Origin: Linyphia triangularis
Lineage: Eukaryota; Arthropoda; Arachnida; Araneae; Linyphiidae
Direction of reading: 5' to 3'
Assembly (NCBI GenBank): GCA_963978545.1
Contig: OZ021730.1
Location: 13,461,796-13,525,795, forward strand
DNA: 64,000 nucleotides
Positions 21,355-31,950 of the stretch are shown here, in pieces (position 1 is the first letter of the stretch; each line of letters begins with the position of its first letter). The translations under genes were made by a program, and so were the position numbers. The notes beneath the pieces were generated by a model. It was not told the DNA's origin. It saw only the letters and a list, made by a program, of their open reading frames with translations, and searched no databases.

Positions 21355-21739
21355 CAAACACTGGAACACGAGAAACGATAACTGGCCCAAGTGTTGCTTT
21401 TGCATCACAAAAACTAAACCAACTAATCAGAAACCATAACAAATTGCAAATCCACTTCAAACCTTAAACCGCACTGACACCAAATTTTTTTTTTACAACT
21501 ATACATGTCAGTTTTGTATTATTTGGTTCTCTCCAAAATTACAAAAACTGCATTAAAATTTCGAAACACGAAATTAATCGGCGAAGGTTTCACATACACA
21601 TCTTTATTCAATCACAATTTCACAAGAAAAAGACGTAAACAAGAACGAATATTTACATTAAAAATATGAATTGTATAGCCCACGTGAGCCCTCGCGCCAG
21701 AAATCCAACCAGAAATAACCGGTTGAAATATCAACCTCT

Positions 21740-22560
21740 TGACGAAGGGAAGCAATGTACTCGGATCATCTTGGTAAGTACCTTGATGAAAAGATCTAGA
21801 TTCGATGTCTTCATTTTTGATCCAGACTTGATGTTGGTGTGTAGAGATCTTTACATTTGCTTCGCAGATAATTATGTGAGCAACATGTTGCTAACACAAT
21901 TTGTTTTGCTTTGGCTGACGATGTTAGAATAAGGCTTTGAAAAACTCTGAACCTTGATGCTAGAATGCCAAAGTCATTTTCCGAAATTATTCCAGCCCTA
22001 GACAAACTATTATTAAAAATTCTCTTTGAGATTTCAGTCTGTTGTCCAAGGAAAGGTTTCATAATATGCTGTTCCAGTGGAAAAGCTTCGTCAGCCACTA
22101 TAACATAAGAAACAGCCGTATTTGTTCCTGGAATATTTTCCAGGCCTGGTATTCCTAGTTCAGCAGCATGTATCCTCTTGTTAAGCATGCATTTCTCCCA
22201 CACACCACCATCACTTACACGGCCATTGGTTCCTATGCCTATATAGATAAAGTTTAGATTAGCATCTGCTAATGCCATCAGAACGATACTAAAAAAAATA
22301 TTTTTAGTTGTAGTATGCAGAGCCGGATTTGGGAGATGGGGTTATGCTGATATGTTTACAATCCATTGCACCTAAACAAATAGGAAAATGCCACGAGGCC
22401 AAGAAGTCGGTTGCAATCTTTTCCCATTCCTCAGGGCATTCTGACACTTCCAGGAAGTTATCTTGCAGCACTTGACAAATAGCCATACACACTGCTGAGG
22501 TGTTTCCTGAAATAGTGTTCTGGACATAGCGAAATGATAATGTTTGAGTCTCCCCTGTGT
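21740..22560 (-). pseudogene. PIF/Harbinger (HARBI1-like) transposase, copy 1
   Basis: DDE_Tnp_4-type transposase. Reading 5' to 3' on the minus strand: TLSFRYVQNTISGNTS, the helical segment (PEEWEKIATDFLASWHFP), CLGAMDCKHISI holding the first catalytic Asp region, SGSAYYN, then GTNGRVSDGGVWEKC with the second Asp region and a downstream VADEAFPL. Near 22279-22303 a stop and frame change separate SGSAYYN from FSIVLMALADAN. HARBI1-type transposases cut at terminal inverted repeats with a Myb-like partner; no partner gene is seen. Confidence 0.75.
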
Positions 22561-22640
22561 AAAGGGAAAAAAATTAAATTTTGTATTTTAGTGTGTCTTT
22601 TAAAATTCTTAAAATGCTATATTTTCCTAGTTCAGCCGCA

Positions 22641-22936
22641 TGTAGCCTCTGTTTAGCATGCATTTCTCCCACACACCATCTTCTAGACCGCGAGCCGACC
22701 AAACGGTATAGTGGTTAGCGTGCTAGCTTCTAGACCGTGAGGTTGCGGGTTCGAGTCCTGTGTTAGGCATGGGTGTTTGTAAATGTATGTTAGCTTGTCT
22801 AATGAGGAATGTTTCGGCGCATTATAGCCCTCGTGTTGCTGACGGCGCCAGATAATCTGAAAACTACCAACCAACGAATCCGCAACCTCGCGGTCTAGAA
22901 GCTAGCAAGGTAACCACTATACCGTTTGGTCGGCCA
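22641..22936. mobile_element. SINE with inverted SINE-head fragments on both sides
   Basis: A full plus-strand SINE occupies about 22693-22876. Just left of it is a short plus head fragment (cttctagaccgcga, 22680-22692). Just right is a minus head fragment (about 22878-22936, ending ccgtttggtcggcc). The flanks form inverted copies of the head, so successive insertions or a rearrangement took place. No clear TSD is visible. Confidence 0.75.
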
Positions 22937-24264
22937 ATTCTACTTAAAATTAAAGTGAGCTCAGAATTCAAATTCCAAAGATTTTTTTTTTATCATTCTG
23001 CAGCTCTGTGACTGACTTTTGAAGTTCATTAATAGATTCTAAAATAAGAAAAATTATAAATATTTAATAATATTCATATTTATATAATAAAAAGCTATCT
23101 TACCTTGTTGAGACTGAGGATACGAATTCACTGCAAAGTACAATAAATTTATAAACGTACGAAAAAAGTTGGAATAGTTAGAAAAAAAAATAATTACTTT
23201 CTGTAATTGCTTTTTTAATCAGTTTATCAGGAAGGAAAATTTAAGACTTGCCGTCTTCCAAAGGTGCAAGTGACTCGCATTGTTCAGTGTATTGTTACTC
23301 GTATTGTGACCTCAATTTGTTCAGATAGACCTATATATTAAGTTTAATTGTTAATTAAGCTAAATAACGAATTGTCTTTTGAATTATTGTATTTTTTAAA
23401 TGACTATATTAGGAAGGAACAATACATTTTTGGTAGTTATAATTATTCTGTTGATTGTGAGCAAAACAGAAAGTTCAGCAAACGGAATCCTTTGGATCGA
23501 TGAAAGGATCAGTCTACAGTGCATATAAAGAGAGAGAGAGTGGCGAAAAGGAGCCGTAAAATTGCAGGTGCAAGAGCTTCCAAATTGTCCAGCGAGCTTC
23601 GTTAGGATTACAACTCGGAGATGTGCTATAAGGATTGGCGGCTTGTCGCTCTCAAAATGATATATGCAATGTGTGTTTAAGGCCTACGTATGGGTTTCAA
23701 ATTTTTTTTTTTTAATTTTCAATTTAAAAATAAGATTTTTGCACATTGGAAAGTGCATTATTTTTTTAAATGTTTCCACTAATTTTCTTTTAATAAAATG
23801 TTAAATTTTATTAATTAATTAGGATAATTTTGAACAGTAATTACAAAAAATCTAATTCACCCACAGATACAATATTAGTTTTCAATAATGCGGAATACTC
23901 TGCTCTGTGTTTTGACCCTAAAAACATAATAATACAGTGTGAATATTTTGTGATATCTTGTTTTAGCTGAATGTATGAGAAAAATCCATGTTTTTTTTTA
24001 CACAAAGACTTATATTTATTAGAATTTTTTAAATATTTATTTACCAATCACTTAGTATTTCGGGTCAAAACATTCAGCAATTTATGCAAATTTTATAGCA
24101 AAAAAACAAAATAAAAAAAATATTATTTAAACTGGAGTTATTACTGATTGAATGAAATGCAAAATTGAAAAAAATTACGTTCTGAGAAAAACATTTTTAA
24201 AGTTTTAAATGGCAATTTTGATATAAAAAATTTATTATTGTATTAATTATTATATATTTACAAT
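22937..24264. other. AT-rich interval without a recognisable gene
   Basis: Long A/T runs and no convincing coding similarity. The only open frame of note (minus, 23841-24047) is short and low in complexity. Confidence 0.6.
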
Positions 24265-24557
24265 TTAATATGCTCCTCCATCATAGGGCTTTCCTTCTGT
24301 GGTGTTGTTTTTATTTTGTTTTTTGAGGCCTCTCAAACATTTGCGTCGCTTCTGCTGCGGTGTGGATAGGCGAATGCTCTCCGAAATTCGCAGTTTGTCC
24401 TTTAGTTCGAGTCCTGTGGTCATGAAATGTCCAGGGGCAATGCTTAATCTTCTCATTAGCTCTAGTTCGGTTTTGGAACCTTCATTGATTACAGCATCAT
24501 AGGTGACGAGCGTAACGGCATGGGACCCAGCAAATTTTGTTTTTGGACATCATTTCC
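24265..24557 (-). pseudogene. Mutator-like transposase 1, C-terminal part
   Basis: The minus-strand reading includes RMRRLSIAPGHFMTTGL and a basic end (PQQKRRKCLRGLKKQNK). It is the downstream continuation of the gene at 30707-32365: removing LINE E (24776-30692) and the SINE (24570-24748) brings the two together. The assignment rests on continuity more than on motifs. Confidence 0.6.
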
Positions 24558-24569
24558 AAATCAGGAAAC

Positions 24570-24748
24570 GCCGACCAAACGGTATAGTGGTTAGCGTGCT
24601 GGCTTCTAGACCGCGAGGTTGTGGGTTCGAGTCCTGTGTTGGCATGGATGTTTGTAAATGTATGTTAGTTTGTTAAATGACGAAATGTTTCGGCGCATAT
24701 TAGCCCTCGTGTTGCTGACGGCGCCAGATAATCTGAATACAACCAACC
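24570..24748 (+). mobile_element. tRNA-headed SINE
   Basis: Full-length copy with TSD aaatcaggaaac at 24558-24569 and 24749-24760. It lies in the Mutator-like gene only 15 bp left of the LINE E TSD. Confidence 0.92.
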
Positions 24749-24775
24749 AAATCAGGAAACTCTTGTTGGCATTTT

Positions 24776-25371
24776 CCCCTCGGGGGCTCGCATCTTGTGA
24801 GTACGGGCTTGGCGAACCCGAGGTACCCTAGCTGGGCCTAGCATTTTCTTTTCTTTCCTTTTTCTGTTAGGCCCTACCATATGTTCTGCTTTTTGTTACT
24901 TTTGGTTCTGTTCATTCGTTTGATTCCATAATTTTTCATTTTTTCATTAGTTTTTCAGGTTTATTTCTGGGCTTAGTTTTCTTTACTTATACTTTGCATA
25001 CATTTATATGATTTTTTGTTGGATTTTCCCAACCTACGTGTTTGCCGTGCGTGGCGTCCCGTAAGGGGGAGAATGGGATCCTGGGGTTACCTTGCGTAGG
25101 ATTCACATGGTTGGGTCCTCGCATGCGTGCCCTTTGGCCCAGGATTCACTGTAGACGGGTGGCAGGAGGTAGCCCCCTTCTGTCAATCGGCTGGTAGTGT
25201 AATACCATCTTCACTGCTTAGGGTTAGCATTGCGGTTAGGGTTGCCCTGCGGATCACAACCCGAAGCCGTAATGCTATATCTCGATGCTATCCCTGAGAC
25301 CCCAAGGGTCTCCCCTTGTTGGGCTCTGTGATGGGTGGGGACGCATCGAGACGAACATAATAAATATCAAT
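24776..25371 (+). promoter_or_regulatory. 5'UTR of LINE E, divergent type
   Basis: It starts cccctcgggggctcgcatct, with a hairpin CTCGCA/TGTGAG in the position of the TTTACTT/AAGTAAA hairpin of B-D, then the same ACGGGCTT. Other shared islands are tacgtgtttgccgtgcgtgg (25035-25054) and caatcggctggt (near 25184). The rest does not resemble the B-D 5'UTR. Confidence 0.7.
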
Positions 25372-26697
25372 ATGGACAATAAACTTTCTTTGTGCCCGAC
25401 GGGAGGCCTTAATCCCCAACCTTCCCAATCTGTTTCCGTTAAAAGAGTCATAGAGACCATAGAGAACCCAAATCCTAAGAAACAACATCAAACATCTCAA
25501 TATAATGAACCTACCTTTCTGATTATGCAATCTGTAACAAACGAATTGGGGAAAATGTCACCTTTCTTTATTCAGAAAGGAATAAAAGGTATTTGTGGTG
25601 GTGAACCCAAATCTGTAAAGAAATTAAGATCAGGTGACTTCCTCATTGAAACAAAGGATGCAAAACAATCTCGCTCTCTACTTTCAGCTACAACAATTGG
25701 CAATATAACTATCTCTACCACTCCCCATAAAGGCCTCAATTCCAGCCAAGGTGTCATTTCAGAATCCGACCTAATCGAAATAGATAAAGAGGAGCTTATT
25801 CAAGAACTTTCATCTCAAGGTGTAATAGATTCCAGAAGAAAAACCATCAAACGAGATAACAAAATAATACATACTAAGCATATAATACTTACATTCAACA
25901 CACCTAAACTACCTGACAGAATAATAGCTGGATATCTAAATTGCCCTGTCCGCCCTTATATTCCTAACCCTCTTCGATGCTTCACGTGTCAAAAATTTGG
26001 GTACTCAAAAAATGCTTGCCGAAGCAAGCAAGACGTTTGCGCAGTATGTGGAAGTTTAGACCATCTTAGTGATGGTTGCAAAGCTGAACCCAACTGCGTA
26101 AATTGTCCTGGAAAACACCCATCTTTTTCCAGAGAGTGTCCCAAATGGAAAGAGGAGAAGGAAATACAGGAAATAAAAGTAAAAAGAAATGTATCCTACC
26201 CAGAAGCCCGAATTATCTATAACTCCACAACACCCAAAACCTACTCCCAAGCTCTCAAAAATAACGAATCTCAATCAAAAAGTACTCAAACTGAAATCTC
26301 GCTTCCTCCTGGCATTCTTTCAAATGAACAACTAATACAATATCTTACATCTCCTTGCCTAAATTCTAATACAGCTGGATCTTCCAATAAAGTAGCACCA
26401 CCAATAAAGAAAACAAACTCCAAAACGCAAACTCAAAAGAAACAAGTTGTAAACAAGCCTCTTTCCAAACCTGGAGAAACTTTAAAATCTAAAATACAAA
26501 AGAAAAAATTTATTATACAAACAAAGAAAGCCAAATCGAAAAAGGAAGAAGAGACTCATTCTTCTTCAGATGGAGATTTTATCTCCGGTCTTTCAGATCC
26601 CGGAGAGATGGATATAGAGGAAGGCCTTCAGACTCCTCTAAATCTACATCCAAGAGGCAAATCAAAGGACCGGCGGACCGACCACAAAACATCTTAA
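25372..26697 (+). CDS. LINE E ORF1, zinc-knuckle protein
   Basis: 441 residues. I place the start at ATG 25372 (MDNKLSLCPTGG) because it aligns with the D start METKSPLSFSPTGG; an in-frame ATG at 25285 lies in the 5'UTR. It has the GKMSPFFIQKG region, PNPLRCFTCQKFGY and two further knuckles (CAVCGSLDH, CVNCPGKHPSFSREC). In the first knuckle the usual His is Tyr (FGYSKNAC) and Lys is Thr, so zinc binding there may be weakened. The TAA stop at 26695-26697 is in the same frame as ORF2. Confidence 0.9.
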   Translation: MDNKLSLCPTGGLNPQPSQSVSVKRVIETIENPNPKKQHQTSQYNEPTFLIMQSVTNELGKMSPFFIQKGIKGICGGEPKSVKKLRSGDFLIETKDAKQSRSLLSATTIGNITISTTPHKGLNSSQGVISESDLIEIDKEELIQELSSQGVIDSRRKTIKRDNKIIHTKHIILTFNTPKLPDRIIAGYLNCPVRPYIPNPLRCFTCQKFGYSKNACRSKQDVCAVCGSLDHLSDGCKAEPNCVNCPGKHPSFSRECPKWKEEKEIQEIKVKRNVSYPEARIIYNSTTPKTYSQALKNNESQSKSTQTEISLPPGILSNEQLIQYLTSPCLNSNTAGSSNKVAPPIKKTNSKTQTQKKQVVNKPLSKPGETLKSKIQKKKFIIQTKKAKSKKEEETHSSSDGDFISGLSDPGEMDIEEGLQTPLNLHPRGKSKDRRTDHKTS

Positions 26698-29600
26698 ACA
26701 TTCCATCTTTTATCTTGGAACTGTAGTGGGTTCCACCTCAACTCGGTAGATGTCAAAAATATAATTGATCGGCACAAACCTGTCTGTTTCTGCTTGCAAG
26801 AGACGCTTCTAAAGCCATTTCAGAGCTCTCTTATAAGGGGCTACAGTTCTATTCGCAAAGACTGTACCAGCGGTGATAGAGCCAGCGGAGGAGTTGCTAT
26901 CTTCACATCAAATAGCACTCCATGTACCCCGCTGTCGCTCTCAACAACTCTACAAGCTGTTGCTGTTAGAGTGACAATGAAATCTCTCATCACCGTATGC
27001 TCTATATATTTGCCACCAAATGATACAATCCAGCAAGCAGAACTAAACAGGTTGTGCGATCAACTTCCAGCACCCTACATCATAATGGGAGACTTTAACG
27101 GTCATAATCCTCTTTGGGGTAGCCCTGTTATAAATAATCGTGGAAGGATAATTGAAAAAATGATAGAGGACCAACATCTCTGCCTCCTAAATAATGGGCA
27201 AAACACCTACTTCCACACCCCTTCGAGGACTTTCCATGCCATCGATCTTGCTTTGTGCTCACCATCTCTTTTATCAGACTGGACTTTTCTAGTTGGGGAT
27301 GATCCTTTCCACAGTGATCACTTTCCCATCAGACTCAAATATGAAGGAAATGGAGTTACTCCTGCTACCCGCCAACCTCGATTTAAAATTGAAGCGGCCG
27401 ACTGGGAGATGTTTTCTTCTGTGATCCATTTGTCTGATGAGATGGTGAGCCTTGACGATATCGATGCAGCTACAATTGCTATTACTGAAGCTATTATAGA
27501 AGCTGCTCGCAGCTCTATTCCTATGACCTCCACACATCTACCAAAAATTCCAAAACCGTGGTGGAACCACGACTGCAAGATTGCACATAAGAAACAAAGG
27601 AAGGCTTGGGGTATATTTCGCCGATACCCCACCCAAGTCAACCTCATTAGTTTCAAACGTGCCCGAGCTGAGGCTCGTAAGATCCGTCGACGAAGCCGAA
27701 AGGATTCTTGGCAAAATTATGTTGGCACTATAACATCTTCCACATCCTCAAAAAGCGTATGGAATAAAATAAATAAGATCAAGGGCCGCTATCCCCAAAC
27801 CTCAATTTCCATCTTAGAGAGTGATCAGGGGACAGTTTCTCAGGCCAAAGATATTGCTAATACGCTTGGCGAAGCTTTTGCCAAAGTGTCCAGTGTTCAT
27901 AACTATAAAGAGCCGTTTGCCTCGTATAAGCTTCGAGCTGAGAGAAGAAAGTTAAATTTTACTTCCACTGGTTCAGAAGTCTACAACTCGGACTTCACCA
28001 TAGCCGAGTTGAATAACGCTATCTCTTCGGCCCATAACTCTGCTGTGGGTCCGGATGAAATTCATTACAGCATGCTACGACATCTACATCCACTCCAGCT
28101 CAGGCTTATACTGAAACTGTTCAACCGTATTTGGCGGGAAAATAGTTTTCCCTCCTCATGGCAACGAGCTCTAGTAATACCAATAGTTAAACCTGGTAAA
28201 GATCCCAAGAATCCTTCAAACTATCGTCCTGTAGCATTAACCAGCTGCTTTTGCAAGCTTTTAGAGAAAATGGTTAATGCTAGACTTCTTTTTTATCTTG
28301 AAGCAAACAACTACCTCTCTAAGTTTCAGAGTGGCTTCCGTCGTGGGCGTAGTACCATCGACAATCTTCTCCTCCTCGAAACGTCAGTTCGGGAGGCTTT
28401 TGTCAAGAAGAACCATCTGGTATCTGTATTCTTTGACATGGAGAAAGCTTATGACCGTACTTGGAGATACGGCATCCTCAGAGACCTACATAACATAGGG
28501 CTCCGGGGAAATATGCCATTGTTTATTCAAAACTTTCTTAGACAAAGAAAGTTCCAAGTACGAGTAAACTCAACCTTGTCTGATGAATTCATTCAAGAGG
28601 AAGGTGTCCCCCAGGGAAGTGTGTTGAGTTGCGCACTGTTCATCGTTAAAATCAACGGCATATTGACCTGCCTACCACCTGCAGTGTCTGGTACTTTATT
28701 TGTCGACGATTTTCAGATGTCGTGCGCCTCAACCAACATGTCAGCAATTGAGAGGCAATTACAACTCGCCATCAGAAGAGTCACGGATTGGGCGAATAAG
28801 AACGGCTTTGCTTTCTCACCTGAAAAGACCGTTGCTATGCATTTTTGCAGGAAACGTGGGCTTCACCCACATCCTGAATTATATCTTAATGGAGTCGAGA
28901 TACCGATTGTCAATGAACATAAGTTCTTGGGTGTAATCTTCGACTCGAAGCTCACTTTCCTGCCTCACATTAAACACCTTAGATTAAAATGCATAAAAAT
29001 CTTGAATCTTCTGAAGGTACTCTCAAACACTTCCTGGGGTGCTGACACCACCTCCATGTTAAGGATATACAGATGCCTTATTCGATCCAAATTAGACTAT
29101 GGTTCGGTGGTGTACGGATCAGCCAGAAAATCGGCTCTGGTGCTCCTTGACCCTGTTCATCATCAGGGTCTCAGGATTGCATCAGGAGCATTCCGTACAT
29201 CACCAGTCGAAAGCTTATACGCACTGTGCACGGAACCCTCTCTGAGGCAAAGAAGAGATAAACTGTGTTTATTACTGTTTTTTAAATTTAAATCTAGTAT
29301 TTGTCATCCTTTGACTAAGCACATTTTTAGCCCTTTACACAAAAGACTTTTTAATGCTCGTCAATCATGTATTCAATCTTTTTCATTAAGAGTACAAAGT
29401 TTACTTTTAGAATATGGTTTAGAAAACATCAGAGTGCGTCCTCTCAAATTCAATTATCCACCATGGGATCATTATCATGTCACTGTATTAAACATTTTTA
29501 CAAATTTTATCAAAAGTGAAACACCAAGTGTTGTTTTTACCAACCTTTTTTACTATCATAGAACTAACTTTTCAAATTTTAAACCGGTTTACACTGATGG

Positions 29601-30381
29601 GTCCAAAAGACAGGGGCATGTTGGATCGGCTGTGGTACTTGATAATACCATCATATCAAAAGAACTGCATCCTTGCAGCTCTGTATTCACGGCCGAATCT
29701 TATGCTATCCTCATGGCCTTGCGGCACATATCTACACTCTCATATAAACAATGGATTATTTACACGGATTCGAAGAGCTGCCTTGAGGCTCTAAATAATC
29801 CATTGCATCAAAATCATACTTTTATCATTGACATTTTAAACTTCCATTCCCAATTAACATCATTAAATTTCATGGTTCTTTTCGGTTGGATTCCCGGTCA
29901 TGTGGGGATCATGGGTAACGAGAGAGCTGACTTAGTGGCGCGAAATGCATATGGACAGAGGAGCAATAGTCTCTGCCCAACTGACATAAGCAAAATGTGT
30001 GAGAATGCTCTGCATCAATCCTGGCAGGCTAGATGGGATGCAGAGCAGGAAAACAAGCTACGCTCGATACAACCTGACCTTCCTGGATTAAATTTTTCCA
30101 TCTCAAATCGCAAGGAACAGGTTGTCCTCTCACGATTGCGTATCGGCCACACTCGTTTTACCCATGTTCACCTTCTGCTGGCAGAGGGTGCCCCCACCTG
30201 TACCACTTGTAATGTTATTTTTTCTGTTTACCATATTTTAAATGAATGTTCATGTTTTAATTCTATTAGGCTGCGCCTTTTTCAATCATGTCATCCATCA
30301 TTGTTATCTCTTTTAGGTCCATCACCACATGTAAATCTTTTTACCTTTTTAAAAGAAATTGGATTGTATTATTTGATTTGA
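26698..30381 (+). CDS. LINE E ORF2, open APE-RT-RNase H polyprotein, in frame with ORF1
   Basis: 1227 sense codons after the ORF1 TAA, in the same frame and with no ATG near the start (TTG at 26794 is the first commonly allowed alternative). SWNCSGF replaces the usual WNCRGF. APE: GDFNGHNPLWGS and SDHFPI. RT: YRPVALTSCFCKLLEK, FQSGFRRGRSTIDN, FFDMEKAYDRTW, GVPQGSVLS, FVDDFQ. RNase H: VYTDGSK near 29588, AESYAILMAL, YTDSKSCLEAL, GWIPGHVGIMGNERAD. C-terminal segment CTTCNV. Protein production would need readthrough of the single TAA, re-initiation or a non-AUG start. The domain set is complete. Confidence 0.92.
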   Translation, partial: TFHLLSWNCSGFHLNSVDVKNIIDRHKPVCFCLQETLLKPFQSSLIRGYSSIRKDCTSGDRASGGVAIFTSNSTPCTPLSLSTTLQAVAVRVTMKSLITVCSIYLPPNDTIQQAELNRLCDQLPAPYIIMGDFNGHNPLWGSPVINNRGRIIEKMIEDQHLCLLNNGQNTYFHTPSRTFHAIDLALCSPSLLSDWTFLVGDDPFHSDHFPIRLKYEGNGVTPATRQPRFKIEAADWEMFSSVIHLSDEMVSLDDIDAATIAITEAIIEAARSSIPMTSTHLPKIPKPWWNHDCKIAHKKQRKAWGIFRRYPTQVNLISFKRARAEARKIRRRSRKDSWQNYVGTITSSTSSKSVWNKINKIKGRYPQTSISILESDQGTVSQAKDIANTLGEAFAKVSSVHNYKEPFASYKLRAERRKLNFTSTGSEVYNSDFTIAELNNAISSAHNSAVGPDEIHYSMLRHLHPLQLRLILKLFNRIWRENSFPSSWQRALVIPIVKPGKDPKNPSNYRPVALTSCFCKLLEKMVNARLLFYLEANNYLSKFQSGFRRGRSTIDNLLLLETSVREAFVKKNHLVSVFFDMEKAYDRTWRYGILRDLHNIGLRGNMPLFIQNFLRQRKFQVRVNSTLSDEFIQEEGVPQGSVLSCALFIVKINGILTCLPPAVSGTLFVDDFQMSCASTNMSAIERQLQLAIRRVTDWANKNGFAFSPEKTVAMHFCRKRGLHPHPELYLNGVEIPIVNEHKFLGVIFDSKLTFLPHIKHLRLKCIKILNLLKVLSNTSWGADTTSMLRIYRCLIRSKLDYGSVVYGSARKSALVLLDPVHHQGLRIASGAFRTSPVESLYALCTEPSLRQRRDKLCLLLFFKFKSSICHPLTKHIFSPLHKRLFNARQSCIQSFSLRVQSLLLEYGLENIRVRPLKFNYPPWDHYHVTVLNIFTNFIKSETPSVVFTNLFYYHRTNFSNFKPVYTDGSKRQGHVGSAVVLDNTIISKELHPCSSVFTAESYAILMALRHISTLSYKQWIIYTDSKSCLEALNNPLHQNHTFIIDILNFHSQLTSLNFMVLFGWIPGHVGIMGNERADLVARNAYGQRSNSLCPTDISKMCENALHQSWQARWDAEQENKLRSIQPDLPGLNFSISNRKEQVVLSRLRIGHTRFTHVHLLLAEGAPTCTTCNVIFSVYHILNECSCFNSIRLRLFQSCHPSLLSLLGPSPHVNLFTFLKEIGLYYLI

Positions 30382-30636
30382 GAATCAAGAGTTATTTAAA
30401 AAAAAAAAAAAAAAAAAGTAATGTGGTAAAATTGTGTATTGTTTTTAAAATCACCACCTTATAAATGTTTGGTTAAATTCTGTATTTTCTTTTTAGATTT
30501 TATCATATATAATTTTATGTGATCTTGCTTCTTCATTCATCACTTTTTTAAATAAACTTCTTAACCATTTAATTTGTAAGATATTTACTTTTATTAACTG
30601 ATTTTATGGGTGTAGGACATGCTTCAACTATTGTTT

Positions 30637-30669
30637 GGCGCAGTATGGCCCAAGTGTCGCCCTTGCGCC
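30637..30669 (+). other. 3'-end hairpin of LINE E
   Basis: Outer stem GGCGCA/TGCGCC, inner stem GGC/GCC with loop ccaagtgtc. A CAACCAACCAACC tail follows and then the TSD. Confidence 0.75.
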
Positions 30670-31051
30670 ATAAAACCCAACCAACCAACCAACTTGTTGG
30701 CATTTTGGGTCATTCCGTGTAAGTACTTCTTCAGCATTGTAAGAACTGTTAGTCGCTGGTACATTGGCTTAATGACTTTCAGAAGTGTCAATGGCAAGCC
30801 ACCCTGGTGTTTGTACTTGCCTAGCGTAAGATTCCCCGCACCTTTGGTACGCTTGTAAGTGAATCAACTGTCTTTTCCCGTCGGGCATTTGGTGTGAAGT
30901 GGTTGCGTATCTTTTGTACTCAAATGGTAAAACATTGCCCATATTGCCTTTGACATTTTTTTAACAGATGAGATGTTGTTACGCAGTGCAATTCCAAAAT
31001 AGTTCTGCATTTTATCAATCTTCTTGTCTCTCAGCTTTCCTTGCCCTCCGA

Positions 31052-31231
31052 GTCGACCAAACGGTATAGTGGTTAGCGTGCTAGCCTCTAGACCGCGAGG
31101 TTGCGGGCTCGAGTCCCGTGTTGGCATGGGTGTTTGTAAATGTATGTTGGCTTGTCTAATGACGAATGTTTCGGGGCATTATAGCCCTCGTGTTGCTGAC
31201 GGCGCCAGATAATCTGAATACAACCTACCAA
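31052..31231 (+). mobile_element. tRNA-headed SINE
   Basis: TSD ccttgccctccga at 31039-31051 and 31232-31244. Its outer stem reads GGGGCA instead of GGCGCA. It interrupts the Mutator-like gene. Confidence 0.9.
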
Positions 31232-31950
31232 CCTTGCCCTCCGATCCCTCGATGACTTTTTTTCAACTTTCGCAGAGCAGTCCCCAACCTTTTTTGGTAG
31301 TGGCCTACCCATTCTTTTTTGACAATGATCTTTCCAGGATAAGGGGCGAGTTCGAAGACAGCCCAATAACTTTTACTGTCCCCGTCTCCGTAAAATTGTG
31401 TGTAGGCCAACCCTTTTGTGTGCTTGGACCTTTCAAAAATTCTTCTTGCACCGACAGGCTCCATACCACCAGATGATTCCTCATAGTTAATTGGGCACAC
31501 ATGATTTGCTTTACAGGAATTGTAGCGGGTACATGATTGCACATGACTTGTCTTTGGTATTCCACTTTTGACAACCATGACAAACTTTGCTCAATACTTC
31601 CACTTCGAGGACTTCGCCTGTGTCGATGGAGACAGCAGTAACTACGCCATTCAGCGAAGAGAATCCCCTTTTCTGCCATGTCCCGTCGATGGAAGCGCCA
31701 TAGTCTGAAGAACTATTTTTCTTTCGTACACGAAATGCTGCGGTGATCATAGTTTCTTCAGCAAGTCCTTTCACAACGTTGAGCAGTGACTTGGTATGAC
31801 TATTATAAGCTGAGAGACTTAGTGGTGGAGGCAAGTTCATCACATTCATGAAGTGGCTGGCTTCGTTATATCCGCAGCCAAGTTGTTTCATAGCGTATAC
31901 AAGTGTACGATTCACGTCAAATATGTGCCCTGTTTTCTTGGACGTTGAGC

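Larger units (their letters stand above)
20983..22640 (-). mobile_element. PIF/Harbinger-like DNA transposon remnant, copy 1
   Basis: This block is colinear with 42030-43615 over its whole length, including non-coding sequence from cttaaatacaccg onward. The transposase lies on the minus strand. A SINE (21177-21354) is present here but absent at the matching site in copy 2. LINE-tail-like sequence (agcccacgtgagccctcgcg, near 21678) is shared by both copies, so it predates their separation. The left end is cut by the 3' end of LINE A. I did not identify terminal inverted repeats. Confidence 0.6.
24776..30692 (+). mobile_element. LINE copy E, full length, distinct 5'UTR
   Basis: A 5.92 kb full-length LINE with perfect 14 bp TSDs (cttgttggcatttt at 24762-24775 and 30693-30706). 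Order: 5'UTR 24776-25371, ORF1, ORF2, 3'UTR with an A-run near 30398-30417, hairpin 30637-30669, CAACCAACCAACC tail. It interrupts the minus-strand Mutator-like transposase. No frameshift is seen in either ORF. Confidence 0.95.

Noticed and set aside
21811..22278. Domesticated HARBI1-like host gene
   Set aside because: Two similar copies, stops, frameshifts and a changed catalytic-region residue in copy 2 argue for dead transposons.
24776..24900. HDV-like self-cleaving ribozyme at the LINE 5' end
   Set aside because: Hairpins are present, but I cannot place the double pseudoknot or the catalytic C, so I report only the hairpin covariation.
30398..30417. Poly(A) tail of a processed pseudogene
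   Set aside because: The A-run lies inside the 3'UTR of LINE E, upstream of its hairpin and CCAA tail.
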